From assembly GCA_965112735.1 (NCBI GenBank), contig OZ218958.1:2542001-2606000 (forward strand): a stretch of 64,000 nt of DNA, given 5' to 3'. Positions 30,682 to 41,858 of this stretch are shown piece after piece. How positions within the stretch are numbered: position 1 is the stretch's first letter; each line of letters starts with the position of its first letter. Made by a program: the position numbers and the translations under genes. The notes beneath the pieces were generated by a model that was given only the letters and a program-made list of their open reading frames with translations, had not been told where the DNA came from and did no database searches. The DNA comes from Phaeosaccion multiseriatum (lineage: Eukaryota; Ochrophyta, other classes).

Positions 30682-33600
30682 TCACGTGACATATACTTGA
30701 GCCCCTTCCTCAGCCCCGTCGCTCCTCTTCTGTGTGTTGCTTCCCTCCGTCATGAGGCGCTTAATCTTGGTCTCGAGATTGAAAATCGCCCTCTCCAAGT
30801 CCGCCTGCTGCCGCTGCTTGGCCATCTGTGAGCTGCTGCTGTTGGTGGTACTGCTGCCATCAGCGCTGCTGCTGTCGATGCTGCCACTCCCGCCCCCACC
30901 AGTCCCAGGGGAAACGCTGCTGCTGCTGCTACTACTGCTGCTGCTGCTTCGTCTCCTCAGCAGAGAGCGGCCCTTCTTTTTGCCGCTGCCGTTCTTCTTC
31001 TGCTGCTCCTGCAACAGTTGGTCCTCCGCCGCTGCCGCCTCGTCTTCGCTCTCCCTCTGCCTCATCTGCCGCTCTCGAAGGTGCACCAGCTGCCGTGAGA
31101 GCTGGTTGATGAGCAGCTTCCGAGACGCCTCAGAGGAGTCTGCAACCCCCGCCCCGACAGCACCAGCAGCACCAGCACCAGCACCAGCACCAGTACCAGC
31201 ACCAGCACCAGCACCAGCACCAGCATCAGTACCAGCAGCAGTGGCTCCCTCACTCTCTTGGTCTTGCCCTCGCGCACCACCACTAACACTACTATTACCA
31301 CCACCTCCGCGGTGGGCGCTGTCGGAGGAGGAGAGAGCAGACTGAGCAGCATGCTCGGCACGAAGCCCCGACTTCCCGTCCAAAGGGGGGTGTGTACGCG
31401 TTGACTGCCATCTGGTGGGGCTGCCCTCCCCCTCCCCCTTGCTGCTGTGGCTGGTGCTCTTGCCACCCCCCAGCTTTCGCTGATGCTGTTCCTGCTGGCC
31501 CCCCTGGGCGGTGCCCCCTTCTTCCTCCTCCTCTTCCTCCTCCACAGCCGCCACAGCCGCCACAGCTCGTGCGTCTCCCTTTTTTCGAACCTCGGCCACG
31601 AGCACCTGTGTGGGAGGGCAATGGATGGACAGTTCAGTTGAAGATAAGAGTTCATTACCCGGCGATTCAAAAGATCGATCCATAACATCGGCCCTAAAGT
31701 CGACATCGCATGCTTCTGGGCCACACAGCTTGTGCCTCTTCTCTTCTGAGGGACGCACAGAGGTGAAAGTGTCTTGAGCTCAAGTTGGACATTTAAGAGG
31801 GTTTTCATAGGGGCAAAGGGCTGTCCATCCATGCATGCATCCATCCATGCATCCATGCATCCACCCATCCATCCATCCATGCATCCATGCATCCATCCAT
31901 GCATCCATGCATCCATCCATCTATCCACCCACCCACCCATCCATCCATCTATCCATCCATCCATCCATGCATCCATCCATCCATCCATCCATCCATCCAT
32001 CTGGGGCCGTGTAGTACGCTTACCTTCTTCTCCGCCTTGAGCCGCTGGAGTTTGACTTCGTAGTCTGCCTGCAGGTTGGTCTGCTGCGCCCTCTCCTCCT
32101 CCAGCTTCGCCAGCCTGTGAGACATGGTGCGCTGCATCATGCGCGCCTCCTCCGCCTCCGACCTGACCACACATGATACGCACGCACCCACATATAGAGA
32201 AGGGGGGGAGGGAGTGTGAGAGGGGCCGGGAGGCGGAGAGAGTGAGGGAAGCGCTGTTAACACGTGTAAACTTATGCGGTACCGTATGTGAGCAGTACGT
32301 CCCGGTGTTATCCAAGACATACGACGGCAGCTTTCGCCGCCTCCCCCTGTCTCTCTCCCCTTTACCTCTGCCTGCCTGCCTGCCTGTCTGCCTGCCAGCC
32401 AGTCTGTCTCCCTGGTAGCTCGTCTACCCATACGCCTCTCTCTGCCTCTGGGCCCCTCTGTTTGTCTACCTTAACGTCAGTTCGTGCGCCCATATGCCTC
32501 TCTCTGCATGCCTGTATGCCCATATGCCTCTCCCTGCCTCTATGCCCATATGCATCTCTGCCGCTATGCCCATATGCCTCTCTCTGCCTACCGCTATGCC
32601 CATATGCCTCTCTCTCTGCCTGCCGCTATGCCCAGATGCCTCTCTGCCGCTATGCCCATATGCCTCTGTCGCTATGCCCATATGCCTCTGCCGCTATGCC
32701 CATATGCCTCTCTTTGCCTGCCTCTATGCCCATATGCCTCTCTCTGCCGCCATGCCCATATGCCTCTCTCTGCCTGCCTCTATGCCCATATGCCTCTCTC
32801 TACCTGCCTCTATGCCCAGATGCCTCTCTGCCGCTATGCCCATATGCCTCTGCCGTTACGCTCATATGCCTCTCTCTGCCTCTATGCCCGTCGGCCTCTC
32901 TTTCCCGCTGTCTCTCTCTGCCTCTCTCTGTCTCACTCTCTACCTCTCTATCTCTGTCTCTCTATACGTGTCTTTCTGTCTCTGCCCCGCTCTCTGCCTC
33001 TCTCTCTGCCCCGCTGTCTGCCTCTCTCTCTCTGCCTCTCTCTCTGCCCCGCTCTCTGCCTCTCTCTCTCTCTGCCTCTCTCTCTCTGCCTCTCTCTCTC
33101 TCTTCTCTCTCTCTTCTCTCTCTCTGCCTCTCTGGGTACCTCTCTGTGTGCCCCCCCACCTCACCTGGCGCAAGTGATGGCGTCGGCGTCTCTCCTCCTC
33201 TGCACTCTCAGCTCGGAAACAAGCACTCGCTTCTCAGCGGTGAGACGCGCTACTTCAGCCTCGAGATCACACAGCGCCGCCTTACGTAAGGGGACAATGG
33301 CCATACGTAACGGTAGGGGCGGGGGGGGGGGGTGGAGGAGGAGGAAAGAAGAGGCGAGGGCAGGGGGTGGTAAGGGGGGGGGGAGAGGAAGAGTAAAAGA
33401 GAGACAGCAACAGGGACGATTGAGTTCGGTGCGTGCATTTACATATTACTCTCGCTATCTCCCACTCACTCACTCACTCAACCACTCCTTCCCTCCCTCT
33501 CTCACTCACTCACTCACTCACTCACCCACATATCCACTCATCCACTCACTCACCTACCCACCCACCCACTCACTCACTCACTCACCCACCCATCCACTCA

Positions 33601-35620
33601 TTCACTCACTCACCCACTCCCTCACTCACTCACCCTCGCATCCTCGGCCTCTTCCCTCGCCATTCGTGTGTCTGTCTGTGCCTGCTCCAGCAGCCGCGGC
33701 ATTCGGTCGCTACGGAGCTTCTCTGAGAGAGGAGGGGATGGCAGTGGATGGGTGGAGTGGCACCAAGGGTCAGCGCATGCACGCACGCACGCACACCCAC
33801 ACACACGCACGTGCACACTCATTCACAGACACACTCACGCACGCACGCTCACACGAGACAGGCAAAAGAACAGGTGGCGAGGGACCAACCATCCCATGCC
33901 ATCTCTCCCCCATCCGCTGCCATCCCTCCCCCCCCCTTCCATCCCTCTCCCCTTTCCCATCCACTGCCATCCCTCCCTCTCACCCGTCATGGTGTCATTC
34001 TCTGCGAGGAGGATACGATTCTCCTCCCTGAGCCTCGATAGGCTTCGGAGCGAGTCCTCGTGCTGCTGTTGTTGGACCTGCTGCTCGGACACCACCTTGG
34101 TCAGTTGAGACTTAAGGGATGGCAGTGGATGGGAGCAATGGGTAGGAGAGAGAGGAGTGAGGGGATGAGATGGTAGCGGATGGTAGTGGATGGGAGAGAA
34201 ACAAGGGGGGGGGGGGGGGAGCCCACCTACACACACACACACACACACAGTAACCAAACCCCACCCCTATACCACCAACACCCACCCCTATATCAACAAC
34301 ACCCACCCACCTGGATGTCGCTCCTCGCTGTCTGCCAAACGTTCTGCTCAGCCTTGAGTACGTCTCTCTCGCGTCGGATGGAGAGGAGCTCTGTAGCGGC
34401 CGACGCCTGCTCTGCTCGCACCACCGCGGCCTGTAGGGAGTGGATGGCAATGGATGGAGGAATGGAGGAAGGAAGGAAGGAAGGAATGGAGGGGATGGAT
34501 GGCAATGGATGGATGGCAATGGAGAGAGGACAAGGGGGCGTAAGGGGAGGGATGGCAATAGATGGAATAGAGGAGTCAAAGCAGGAAGAAGAACACCCCG
34601 TCCTCGCCGTCTCTCTAGGGGCCCTCTTTGTGGCCTTTGTAGGCCTTTGTAGGCCTTGCGCTTAGGTTGGAACATCTTACACATCAACTAGCTTAGGACC
34701 TTACTGCTGCTGCTGTTACTGCTGCTGCTGTTACTGCTGGTGCTCCTCCTGCTGCACCAACTGTTGCACCACCAACTGCTTGCTGTACCACCAACTGCTT
34801 GCTTTACCACCAACTGCTCCTACACGTACCTGCTGAGCCAGTGCGTCCCTCTCCCCCCGGAGGCCCTCCTCCCTCCTCCTCGTCTCCTCGAGAGCGCTCT
34901 TGGTCTCCTTAAGAGTCCTCTCTCCTCTCTGCAAGTCCGTCCCCACTCTCGAGAGGTGAGAGAGGAGGATCTTGCATTGAGCGTCCGCCTGGGCCCTCCT
35001 GTGAGCGTGTGTGTGGGTGGGTGGGTGTGTGTGGGCGTGGGTGTGGGTGTGTGTGTGTATGTGTGTGTGTGTGAGGGTGGGATGGGGGGGCGTTGAGTGT
35101 GTATGTGACACAAAGAGAGAGAGAGAGACAGAGAGAGAGAGAGATAGAGAGAGAGAGAGGCAGGGAGAGAGAGGCACAGAGAAAAGACATAGAGAGAGAG
35201 AAGACGAGAAGAAGGAGGAGCAGGAGCGAGATAGAGACGGGCTTACTTCGCTGACTCGCACGCAAGTTCGTCCTCCAAGTCCCCGAACCTCTCCAGTAAA
35301 CCCTCAGTGCCCCCTCGGGGAGTGCCATGATGCCCCCCTCGGGGATGACCACCACCCCCTCGAGGAGGCGTGCCGGTGCTGGCGGTAGCCGACACTGACG
35401 CTCCTCCTCCTCCTCCTCCTCCTCCTCCTCCTCCTCCTCCTCCGCCTCCGACGCCACCGCTCCCACTCCGACTGTTGAAGCTGTATCCGCCTGCTGCCAT
35501 CCGTGCCCCTCCTCCTGCTGCTGGTGCTGGTGTACCAACTGTTGCTCCTGCTCCTCCTCCTCCTCCTCCTGCTGCTGCTGCTGCTGCCATATTTACACCT
35601 TTGCCGCTGGGCGTCCCTCC

Positions 35621-35651
<31 letters not shown>

Positions 35652-38600
35652 ACGCGCTTTCCTTTGCGTGGAGGGGTGTAGAGAGGAGACGGGGCCGCTC
35701 TCGCCTGCCCTCCTCCTTCCCCTTCTCCTTCTCCTCCTCCTCCTCCTCCTCCTCTTCCTCCTCCAACGCCTATAGTTGGCGACGAAAAGTGGTCGACGAA
35801 CACATCATGCGTAGGTGACCACGCCGCTGAGGACTCCACCACCCCACCACTCCCTGCTTCTGTATCACCAACTGCTGCCGTGTCACCCCCTGCTGCAGCT
35901 GTATCATCAACTGCTGCTGCGGCATCACCAACTGCTGCTGCTGCATCACCTGCTGCTGCTGTATCACCAACTGCTGCTGCTGCATCACCACCTGCTGCTG
36001 CTGTATCACCAACTGCTGCAGCGGGACTCTCCACTTGTTGCGGCGCCGCCTCCAGCAAGGGCACAGTCGAAACCGCCGGATCCCCCTCTCCCCCGGAGGT
36101 AATAGCCGTCCCTCCTCCTCCGATCCACACCACGGGCTGCGCTAGAAGGAAGCTGGCACCTCTCCAAACACGGGTTCCCTGATGCAAAACCTGCTTCACC
36201 ACCACCCTGCGGAGACTGAAGCCGCCGCCATTGCCAGGACCTCTGGCTCCTCCTCCTCCTCCTCCTCCTCCTCCTCCTCCTCCTCCTCCTCCTCCTCCTC
36301 CTCCTCCTCCTCCTCCTCCTCCCTCCTCTGTCTGCTCCTCCTCCTCCTGCTGCTGCTGTATCACCAACTCCTTCTGTGCCTCCCTTATGTCGAGGGGGCG
36401 CACTGTGATCTCCAGGACGGGTCTTTCGGACCCTCTTTTCTTCCTCTCTCCAGCAGGAGTGGGCGAGCGGCTATCAGTCCTCGTCATCCCCGCCCCTCCC
36501 CCTCCTCCTCCCCCTTCTCCTCCCCCTCCTCCCCTCGAGCTCCCCCCTCGACTGTGGCTGAAGGAGCGCTGCGCCACTGAAACCGCCTCAGCAGCGTCAC
36601 ACGCGGCCTTCATGGTGGGTTCTGTAACGCTCTCCACAACGTACTTGAGCCTCTTGCCTCTGATGCGACTGTAGGTATTGCTCCAACGTATCACCACATG
36701 CCCACTCGCTTTGCAGCGGTAGCTCCCCTGCACCGCCACCGGGGCCGCTATACCGCCAATTGGCGGTGTATCACCAACTGCAACTGGGGTAGTTGCTGTT
36801 GATCCCGTCACCGGCACGCTGGAGTACCTCGTTTCTCGATGAACGAGCTCTCCCTTCTCCTCTTGCTCCTCCTTCTCCTCCTTCGCCTCCTGATTCTCTT
36901 TCCCATCGACCTCCTCCTTCCTCCCCTCCTTCCCCTCCTCCTTCTCCTCCTCCTCCTCCTTCTCCCCCGCCTCCTCCCCCTCCTCCTCCTTCTCCTCCCA
37001 GAGAGGCACGCCTTTCCCCCCGTCCCCCAAGGCCTCCACCGCCCGATCGGGTATGAACCGAACGGAGAAGTCAATGTCCAGACAGTCCAAGACTTGAAAC
37101 TTCCACACCAGGGACTCGCCGGCCAGCACGTCGAGCCTCTCCTCCCGGAAACCTCTGCGGGGAATGTACAAGTAACGTTGCTCGAAGGGCTGCAGCAGGA
37201 ATTCGATTGCGCTCACCGGAGAGGAGTGGAGCACTCCTCCACCATCCACCGAGGAAGAAGAGGAGGGCGAGGGCAGGGGGATGGCAGTGGATGGGATGGA
37301 GCTGGGGGGCGCGGGGCTGGTGCTATCAACGCCGGTGTTGGTGTTGATCGTCGCCTCCTTTGCCAAGGGAAAGGCGTCCGCGGTTCCCTCAGTATTGCCC
37401 CCCTGTATCCCCACGTGTTGTGGCTGCTGCTGCTGCTGCTGCTGCTGCGGCTGCTGCTGCTGCGGCTGCTCCTCACTCTCCAAGAGCTCCACAAAGCCTG
37501 CAAAGAGCGGACTCTGATGATGACAATCAGGAACAAGACGAATGGGAAAGAAAGGATACGAATACAGGAGGGGAGGAGGGAGGACGTCCCGTCAGAGAAT
37601 GGTGTTCCTGAGCCACCAAAATGGTCACAAACGCCCCTGGTCGCTCGGGTTGGGTACCATACGGTCTCGGAGAGAAGGGAAAGGGGAAAAGTCAGGGAAG
37701 AAACACTCTGTTAGACGAACTAAAAAGAGATGGTGAGGCGGTGAGACGTTTCGAACCAAGCTTAGCCAGGAGGGAAGGGACTCGCACACTCACGCACTCA
37801 CACGCAATCACACGCACTCACACGCACGTCAGACACGTGCACACGCACGCACTCACCTGGAGCACCTGCTCGATGCGCATAAGCTTCTGAAAGTACACAG
37901 TCAGCCCCGCGGCCCCCTCGGAGAGATCCGGCAGATCCGGCAGTTGCGCCTTCACCTCCTTGGAAGGGCACATTAGAGGCATATGAAGAGGCATGTTAGA
38001 GGCTTATTATCAGGGGCAGTCACGTTAGAGGCATATCAGAGCCATGTTCGAGGCATATTGGAGGATACCTCGTTGCAGCCAAACTCGTCCGTGAGGAGGA
38101 AGTAGTGAAGGCGCTGGAACTCCGCCCATGGCTTGAAGAGTCGGCACATCGGACCGGGACCGCGACTGCTGCTGGTGGTAGTGGTGGTGGTGGTGGTGGT
38201 GGTGGTGGAGGAGGAGGAGGAGGAGGAGGAGGAGGAGGAGGGGGAGGAGGAGGAGGAGGAGGAGGAGGAGGAGGAAGAGCTGCTTCCCTTACCCACACTT
38301 CCACCCTCACCGTGACCCTCACCCCCACCCCCACCCCCATCTTCACCCTTTGCCCCCCCCCCTCCACCTCCGCTGCTACCCCCCTCCACAGCACCACCCC
38401 CCTGCCCTTCCCTACCCCCCCCCTCGCGCTGGACGTGGTCAAGGCGAACAGCAGCAGGGGCAGCAGTAGAGGCAGCAGTGGTCCCCAAAGCCTTTGCCGC
38501 CCCTGCCGCCGGTGCCTGTCGGACTTCCAGTACGAACCAAGCGTCCTTCTCCGCCGGGCCCCCATTCCTACCGTACCGGGTTGGCGAGCCCTCTTCTTCT

Positions 38601-39460
38601 CCGTAAGCCCCTCCCCTTACCGCCGACCCCAGCCCCTCCAATCCAGCGTACTCATCCTCATCCTCATCCCGCCCTCTCTCTCTGCCCGCCCCGCGTATGC
38701 CGTCCGGTATGACATCCCCTTCATACCCGAGTCCTCCCCCGTCCAATTCGCGCACGACGCTCTTGACCAGAGAGGCCGCTAGCGCGATGGAGCGAGAAGA
38801 GCTTGGGGTGGTAGAACTAGCCTCTTCCTTCTCCTTCTCCTCCTTCTCCTCCTTCTCCTCCTCCTCCTCCTCCTCCTCCTCCTTCTCTTCCTCCTCCTCT
38901 TCCTCCTCTTTCTCGTCTGTCTCTTCCTCTTCCTGCTCCTCCTCCTCCTGCTGCTGCTCCTCCTCGTCTGTCTCTACCTCTTCCTGCTCATCCTCTTCCT
39001 CCCCCTCCTCCTGCCGCGAGACAGCAGCAGCAGCATCAGCCGTTAGTAGTACCGCGGCAGCAGCTTTCCTCTCCTCCTCTTGTGATGGCTCGGGTGCTTC
39101 TGGTGCTCTCACATCGGTCGCTGATTCCTCCATCTCCCCTCCTGCTGCTACTCCTGCTTCGGGTGCGCCTCCCGCTTGCGCTTGTGCTCCTCCTGTTCCT
39201 CTATGTATTGTCTCCTCTGCTGACACTGACATTTGTGCCCCCCCTTTAAGTAATTCGGATGCCGCTGGAGGTGCAGGTGGAACGCACAGGGGCGGTTCTG
39301 TCACGGCTGCTGTGGCTGCTGCTCCTGCTGCCAAAAGTGCTGAGGGCTCCGACCCGACAGGGGCAGGGGCTGAAGAGGGGAGTGGCGTGGATGACGCATT
39401 TGAGTCATCCTGTGCACCTGCTGCAGCAGAACAGTCTGGTGCTTCCTTCACTGTTCCCAT
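30682..39460 (-). CDS. PX domain - GOLD domain - coiled-coil protein (about ten exons)
   Basis: Exons (coding order): 39460-38069, 37958-37857, 37513-35247, 34998-34830, then about 34432-34311, 34111-33986, 33733-33637, 33283-33167, 32163-32024, 31607-30682. Start at [10 protein letters not shown]. The first exon is acidic low complexity ending in a PX-like segment, completed across two introns: [74 protein letters not shown]-like beta-sandwich follows ([40 protein letters not shown]). The small exons encode heptad coiled coil ([28 protein letters not shown]), and the last exon ends in another coil ([16 protein letters not shown]). PX binds phosphoinositides; GOLD is a trafficking domain. A cargo or motor adaptor on endosomes, loosely like FYCO1, is inferred. 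PX is by pattern only; GOLD is better supported. Confidence 0.7.
31828..32002. repeat. (CCAT)n / CATGCATC repeat in intron
   Basis: About 170 bases of CATC/CCAT with regular CATGCATCCATC variants in the last intron of the PX-GOLD gene. Confidence 0.9.
32490..32890. repeat. Minisatellite, TATGCCCATATGCCTC unit
   Basis: About 20 copies of a 16-24 base unit containing GCTATGCCCATATGCCTCT with variable CTCTGCCTGC spacers, in a PX-GOLD intron. Spacers are not unique sequences, so it is not a CRISPR array. Confidence 0.9.
32940..33130. repeat. CT-rich simple repeat in intron
   Basis: Mixed CTCTCTGCC and CT repeats continuing from the minisatellite. Confidence 0.85.
35857..36018. repeat. Cluster of dispersed CAGTTGGTGATACAGC words (coding)
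   Basis: Inside the PX-GOLD coding exon the reverse complement word GCTGTATCACCAACTG and variants recur about eight times in 160 bases, giving [12 protein letters not shown] protein repeats between poly-Ala. The same word occurs in four other genes of the window (see findings). Confidence 0.85.
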
Positions 39461-39771
39461 CCGACTGCTCAAGTTACCACCACGTGTCCAGTGCGGGGAG
39501 GGAAAGCAGAGGAGGCACGCGCAAGAGAGGGAAAGGTGACACTCTCTGAACTCCGCTGTCAAAAGCAGCTTGTCACATACTCTGGAACGGGATCAAGGTC
39601 AGGAGCAGCGGGAGTACCCGCTCCTGGTCAGAAACAGCAGGATTAACCGCTCCTCTCGCCGATAGAATGGGAGATTGTGCTTTCTGCGGGAGCTTGAGCT
39701 TGCGGGAGTTTGAGGTCGAAGGTGAACCAACACGTGTACTCACAGTTGGGGGGTGAAACGCGTTTTCCAGA

Positions 39772-39955
39772 GTCGACCCCTGACACACTATCCGCTATCC
39801 GCTATCGCCGGCGCCAGCCGGCGCGCTATCCGCTATCGCCGGTGCAGCCGGCACGCTATCCGCTATCGCCGGCGCCAGCCGGCGCGCTATCCGCTATCGG
39901 CCGCGGCCGATAGCGCGCTATCGAGAATGTGGGCGATAGTGTGTCAGGGGTCGAC
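39772..39955. mobile_element. 184-bp MITE-like foldback element
   Basis: Perfect 21-base terminal inverted repeats start GTCGACCCCTGACACAC at 39772 and end with its reverse complement at 39955. Both ends are flanked by the same 4 bases CAGA (39768-39771 and 39956-39959), a likely target-site duplication. The interior has three tandem copies of a unit CGCTATCCGCTATCGCCGG with self-complementary arms (GCCGGC-GCCA-GCCGGC) and a 24-base perfect palindrome at 39892-39915. No coding capacity; it would need a transposase in trans. Confidence 0.75.
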
Positions 39956-39984
39956 CAGAGGGGCGCACTCCGATGGCCAGCACA

Positions 39985-40185
39985 GGAGTCTCGCTTCGCT
40001 CTGTATCAGCATCACTGAACGGCCATGAGGGGACTGTGCAGCTCTTGATTGACACCAACGCTAATGTGAACCAAGCCTCCCCTCGAGATAGGGCATCACC
40101 GCTCATGATCGCCAGTGAGCAGGGTCAAACGAGGGGGGAGAGCGGGTCCTTGAGTGACTTGTTGCAGCCAGGGCTGATGTGAAAC
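39985..40185 (+). pseudogene. Ankyrin-repeat gene remnant
   Basis: A short frame reads LNGHEGTVQLLIDTNANVNQ then PLMIASEQGQ, a clear ankyrin unit. The next unit is broken: SDLLQPGLM and stop, where a one-base shift would give the expected G-A-D-V. No start codon context or continuation. It differs from the ankyrin cluster copies, so it is an older, separate fragment next to the MITE-like element. Confidence 0.6.
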
Positions 40186-40498
40186 GGTGAAACGGTCAGC
40201 GAAGGATGTAAACACAACCTCCTCCTCCCTCGGGCCAGGCCTTGACTTTGCCTTCCACCCCCCGAAACGGAAAAGCATTTCCTCCACAAGCCCATGTCGT
40301 TGCTTGTCGTTATCGTCTTCGTCCTGGTCGTCATCACACACTCGATGGCCCTTGTACAAGGCGCACCCCGCCCTACTACTTTGCAGTCATGACGACCACT
40401 GCCAACACTACAACTAATACTCTTGCTTGTCGCCGCCCCTGCCTCCACCCTCCGCTCCTACCCGCTGCTGCCCGTCAGCCCTCCATGGGTCATGCACC

Positions 40499-41380
40499 TC
40501 ACCGCCGCCGCCTCAAGCCGCCGTAGATGAGCGGGCGAGAAGTGATGGCCATCGTAAGGAGCACCAGGCTACAAGGAAGGAAACCCATCAGAGAAGTCGA
40601 GGCGGCGCCATTCCCTGCAGGGGTTGTCCGGGGTGTAGGCGAAGGGGCTGTATCATTGGCTGTAGACGAAATGTCGCTGAGGCTCGCGCCAAAACAGGAT
40701 AAAGTCTCGTTGTCAAAGCTGAATCGGTCTCCGGAGATGCACTCGCTTTCCACCCATTGTGGGCCCCAGCTTGCGATGCAAAACTTGTCGCAAACGCGCC
40801 CACCAAGGAGCCCACTACCTCCTCCGTCCACGGACTCGACTGCCTCACATGAGCACTCCCCTCCAGCCGTACAACTTGCAAGAAGAGCGTCGGTCACATT
40901 CTCAGGAACAAGTGTGCTCATAAAAAAGGTTATGTTTTCCCATGGCGTATTGCTATTGCTCGACAGAGGTCCAAACCAGTGAACTTGAACGGGGACCTTC
41001 TCGCTCACTGGGTTCACGTAGCAAGTCTGGCCGGTAAGGTCGAGGGGGTAGCCTTCATGTGGCACATAGTCTCCAGTGCACTCAGAAAAAGAGGCACCCC
41101 CGCAGCCCCCCCACCAACCATCGAGTACGAAGTCGCCCAAGCCGTCTGGGTAGCCAAGAGGGAAGGAGTCTGGAAGATCGTCCAACCCAGTCATTGGATA
41201 TGATTCAGTCGTGTCCCTTTCTTCTTCTGGGAGACTCTGCAAATCGCGCCGACTTTGGGCCATCTTTTCATAGACCATCGCCCAAGATGTTCCCGTGAAT
41301 CTCTCCCCCGCGAACGCTGAGGAGGCCCGCTGAAAAAGAACTGCTGCGAGAGCGGGTACCAAAGAGCTCCATTGCATCAT
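40499..41380 (-). CDS. Cys-rich secreted or single-pass membrane protein, intronless
   Basis: Start chosen at the Met-Met (41380) because MMQWSSLVPALAAVLFQRAS followed by SAFAG is a good signal peptide; an upstream in-frame ATG at 41482 would bury it. About 293 residues. The mature part has ten cysteines (WWGGCGG, FSECTGD, GECSCEA, VCDKFC, SECIS, LSCFG), four N-glycosylation sequons (NIT, NVT, NET, NDT), many Gly/Trp/Asp, a Ser/Thr/Pro stalk and a C-terminal hydrophobic segment (SLMGFLPCSLVLLTMAI) before LRRRR. This suggests a disulfide-bonded ectodomain anchored by a type I helix or GPI. No family recognised. One exon, unlike its neighbours. Confidence 0.7.
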   Translation of the reverse strand: MMQWSSLVPALAAVLFQRASSAFAGERFTGTSWAMVYEKMAQSRRDLQSLPEEERDTTESYPMTGLDDLPDSFPLGYPDGLGDFVLDGWWGGCGGASFSECTGDYVPHEGYPLDLTGQTCYVNPVSEKVPVQVHWFGPLSSNSNTPWENITFFMSTLVPENVTDALLASCTAGGECSCEAVESVDGGGSGLLGGRVCDKFCIASWGPQWVESECISGDRFSFDNETLSCFGASLSDISSTANDTAPSPTPRTTPAGNGAASTSLMGFLPCSLVLLTMAITSRPLIYGGLRRRR

Positions 41381-41858
41381 TCCACCACAGCCAGCAAAAG
41401 CCTCCTTCAAGTCCTCCAACAAGGTACTTGAATGCGCACACAGCACAATGGGTTCAAAGCCAAGCAAAAATTTGGCCTGCAATCCTTTTTCTTGCAGCCA
41501 CTATGGTATGAGTTACCCTATGAGATGGAGAGGAGAGTGTGTAATTACGCCCCGCGCACCATTCTGCAGTCAATCATCACGTAGAGAAGGAGAGAAAGTT
41601 TATCACGGAATAATAAGGAATACAAGGTGGTCCTTCGGACTGCGCCGTCAGCAGGGAGGAGGAGGAGGGGAGAAGAGGGTTGGAGTTGGAAGTGGGAGAA
41701 GAAGGGAAAAAGTGAAAGTGGATCGGGTACTGAATACCGGAATATTGGAATATTGAACTTGTTGACGTGTTGGTGGCTCGGTATCACTCACAGATGGCAC
41801 CTCTTCCGGTAGTTCCCTTTTTTCTCCTCTCCCATTTGACTGGCCCCTCTCCAGACTC
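41381..41858. other. Divergent intergenic region
   Basis: 478 bases between the secreted-protein gene (-) and the LRR gene (+), so it should hold both promoters. An AT-rich stretch lies at 41740-41765. An upstream LRR exon could lie here, because CTCCAG precedes the LRR start and resembles an acceptor. Confidence 0.5.

Larger units (their letters stand above)
39461..40498. other. Intergenic with mobile-element and ankyrin remnants
   Basis: 39461-39771 would contain the PX-GOLD promoter and a partial hairpin near 39603-39628 (GGAGCAGCGGG and CCCGCTCC). A MITE-like element at 39772-39955 and a decayed ankyrin segment follow. 40190-40498 shows nothing convincing. Confidence 0.55.

Noticed and set aside
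32490-32890. Regular 16-24 base repeats resembling a CRISPR array
   Set aside because: Spacers are not unique and the units grade into CT repeats; eukaryotic intronic minisatellite.
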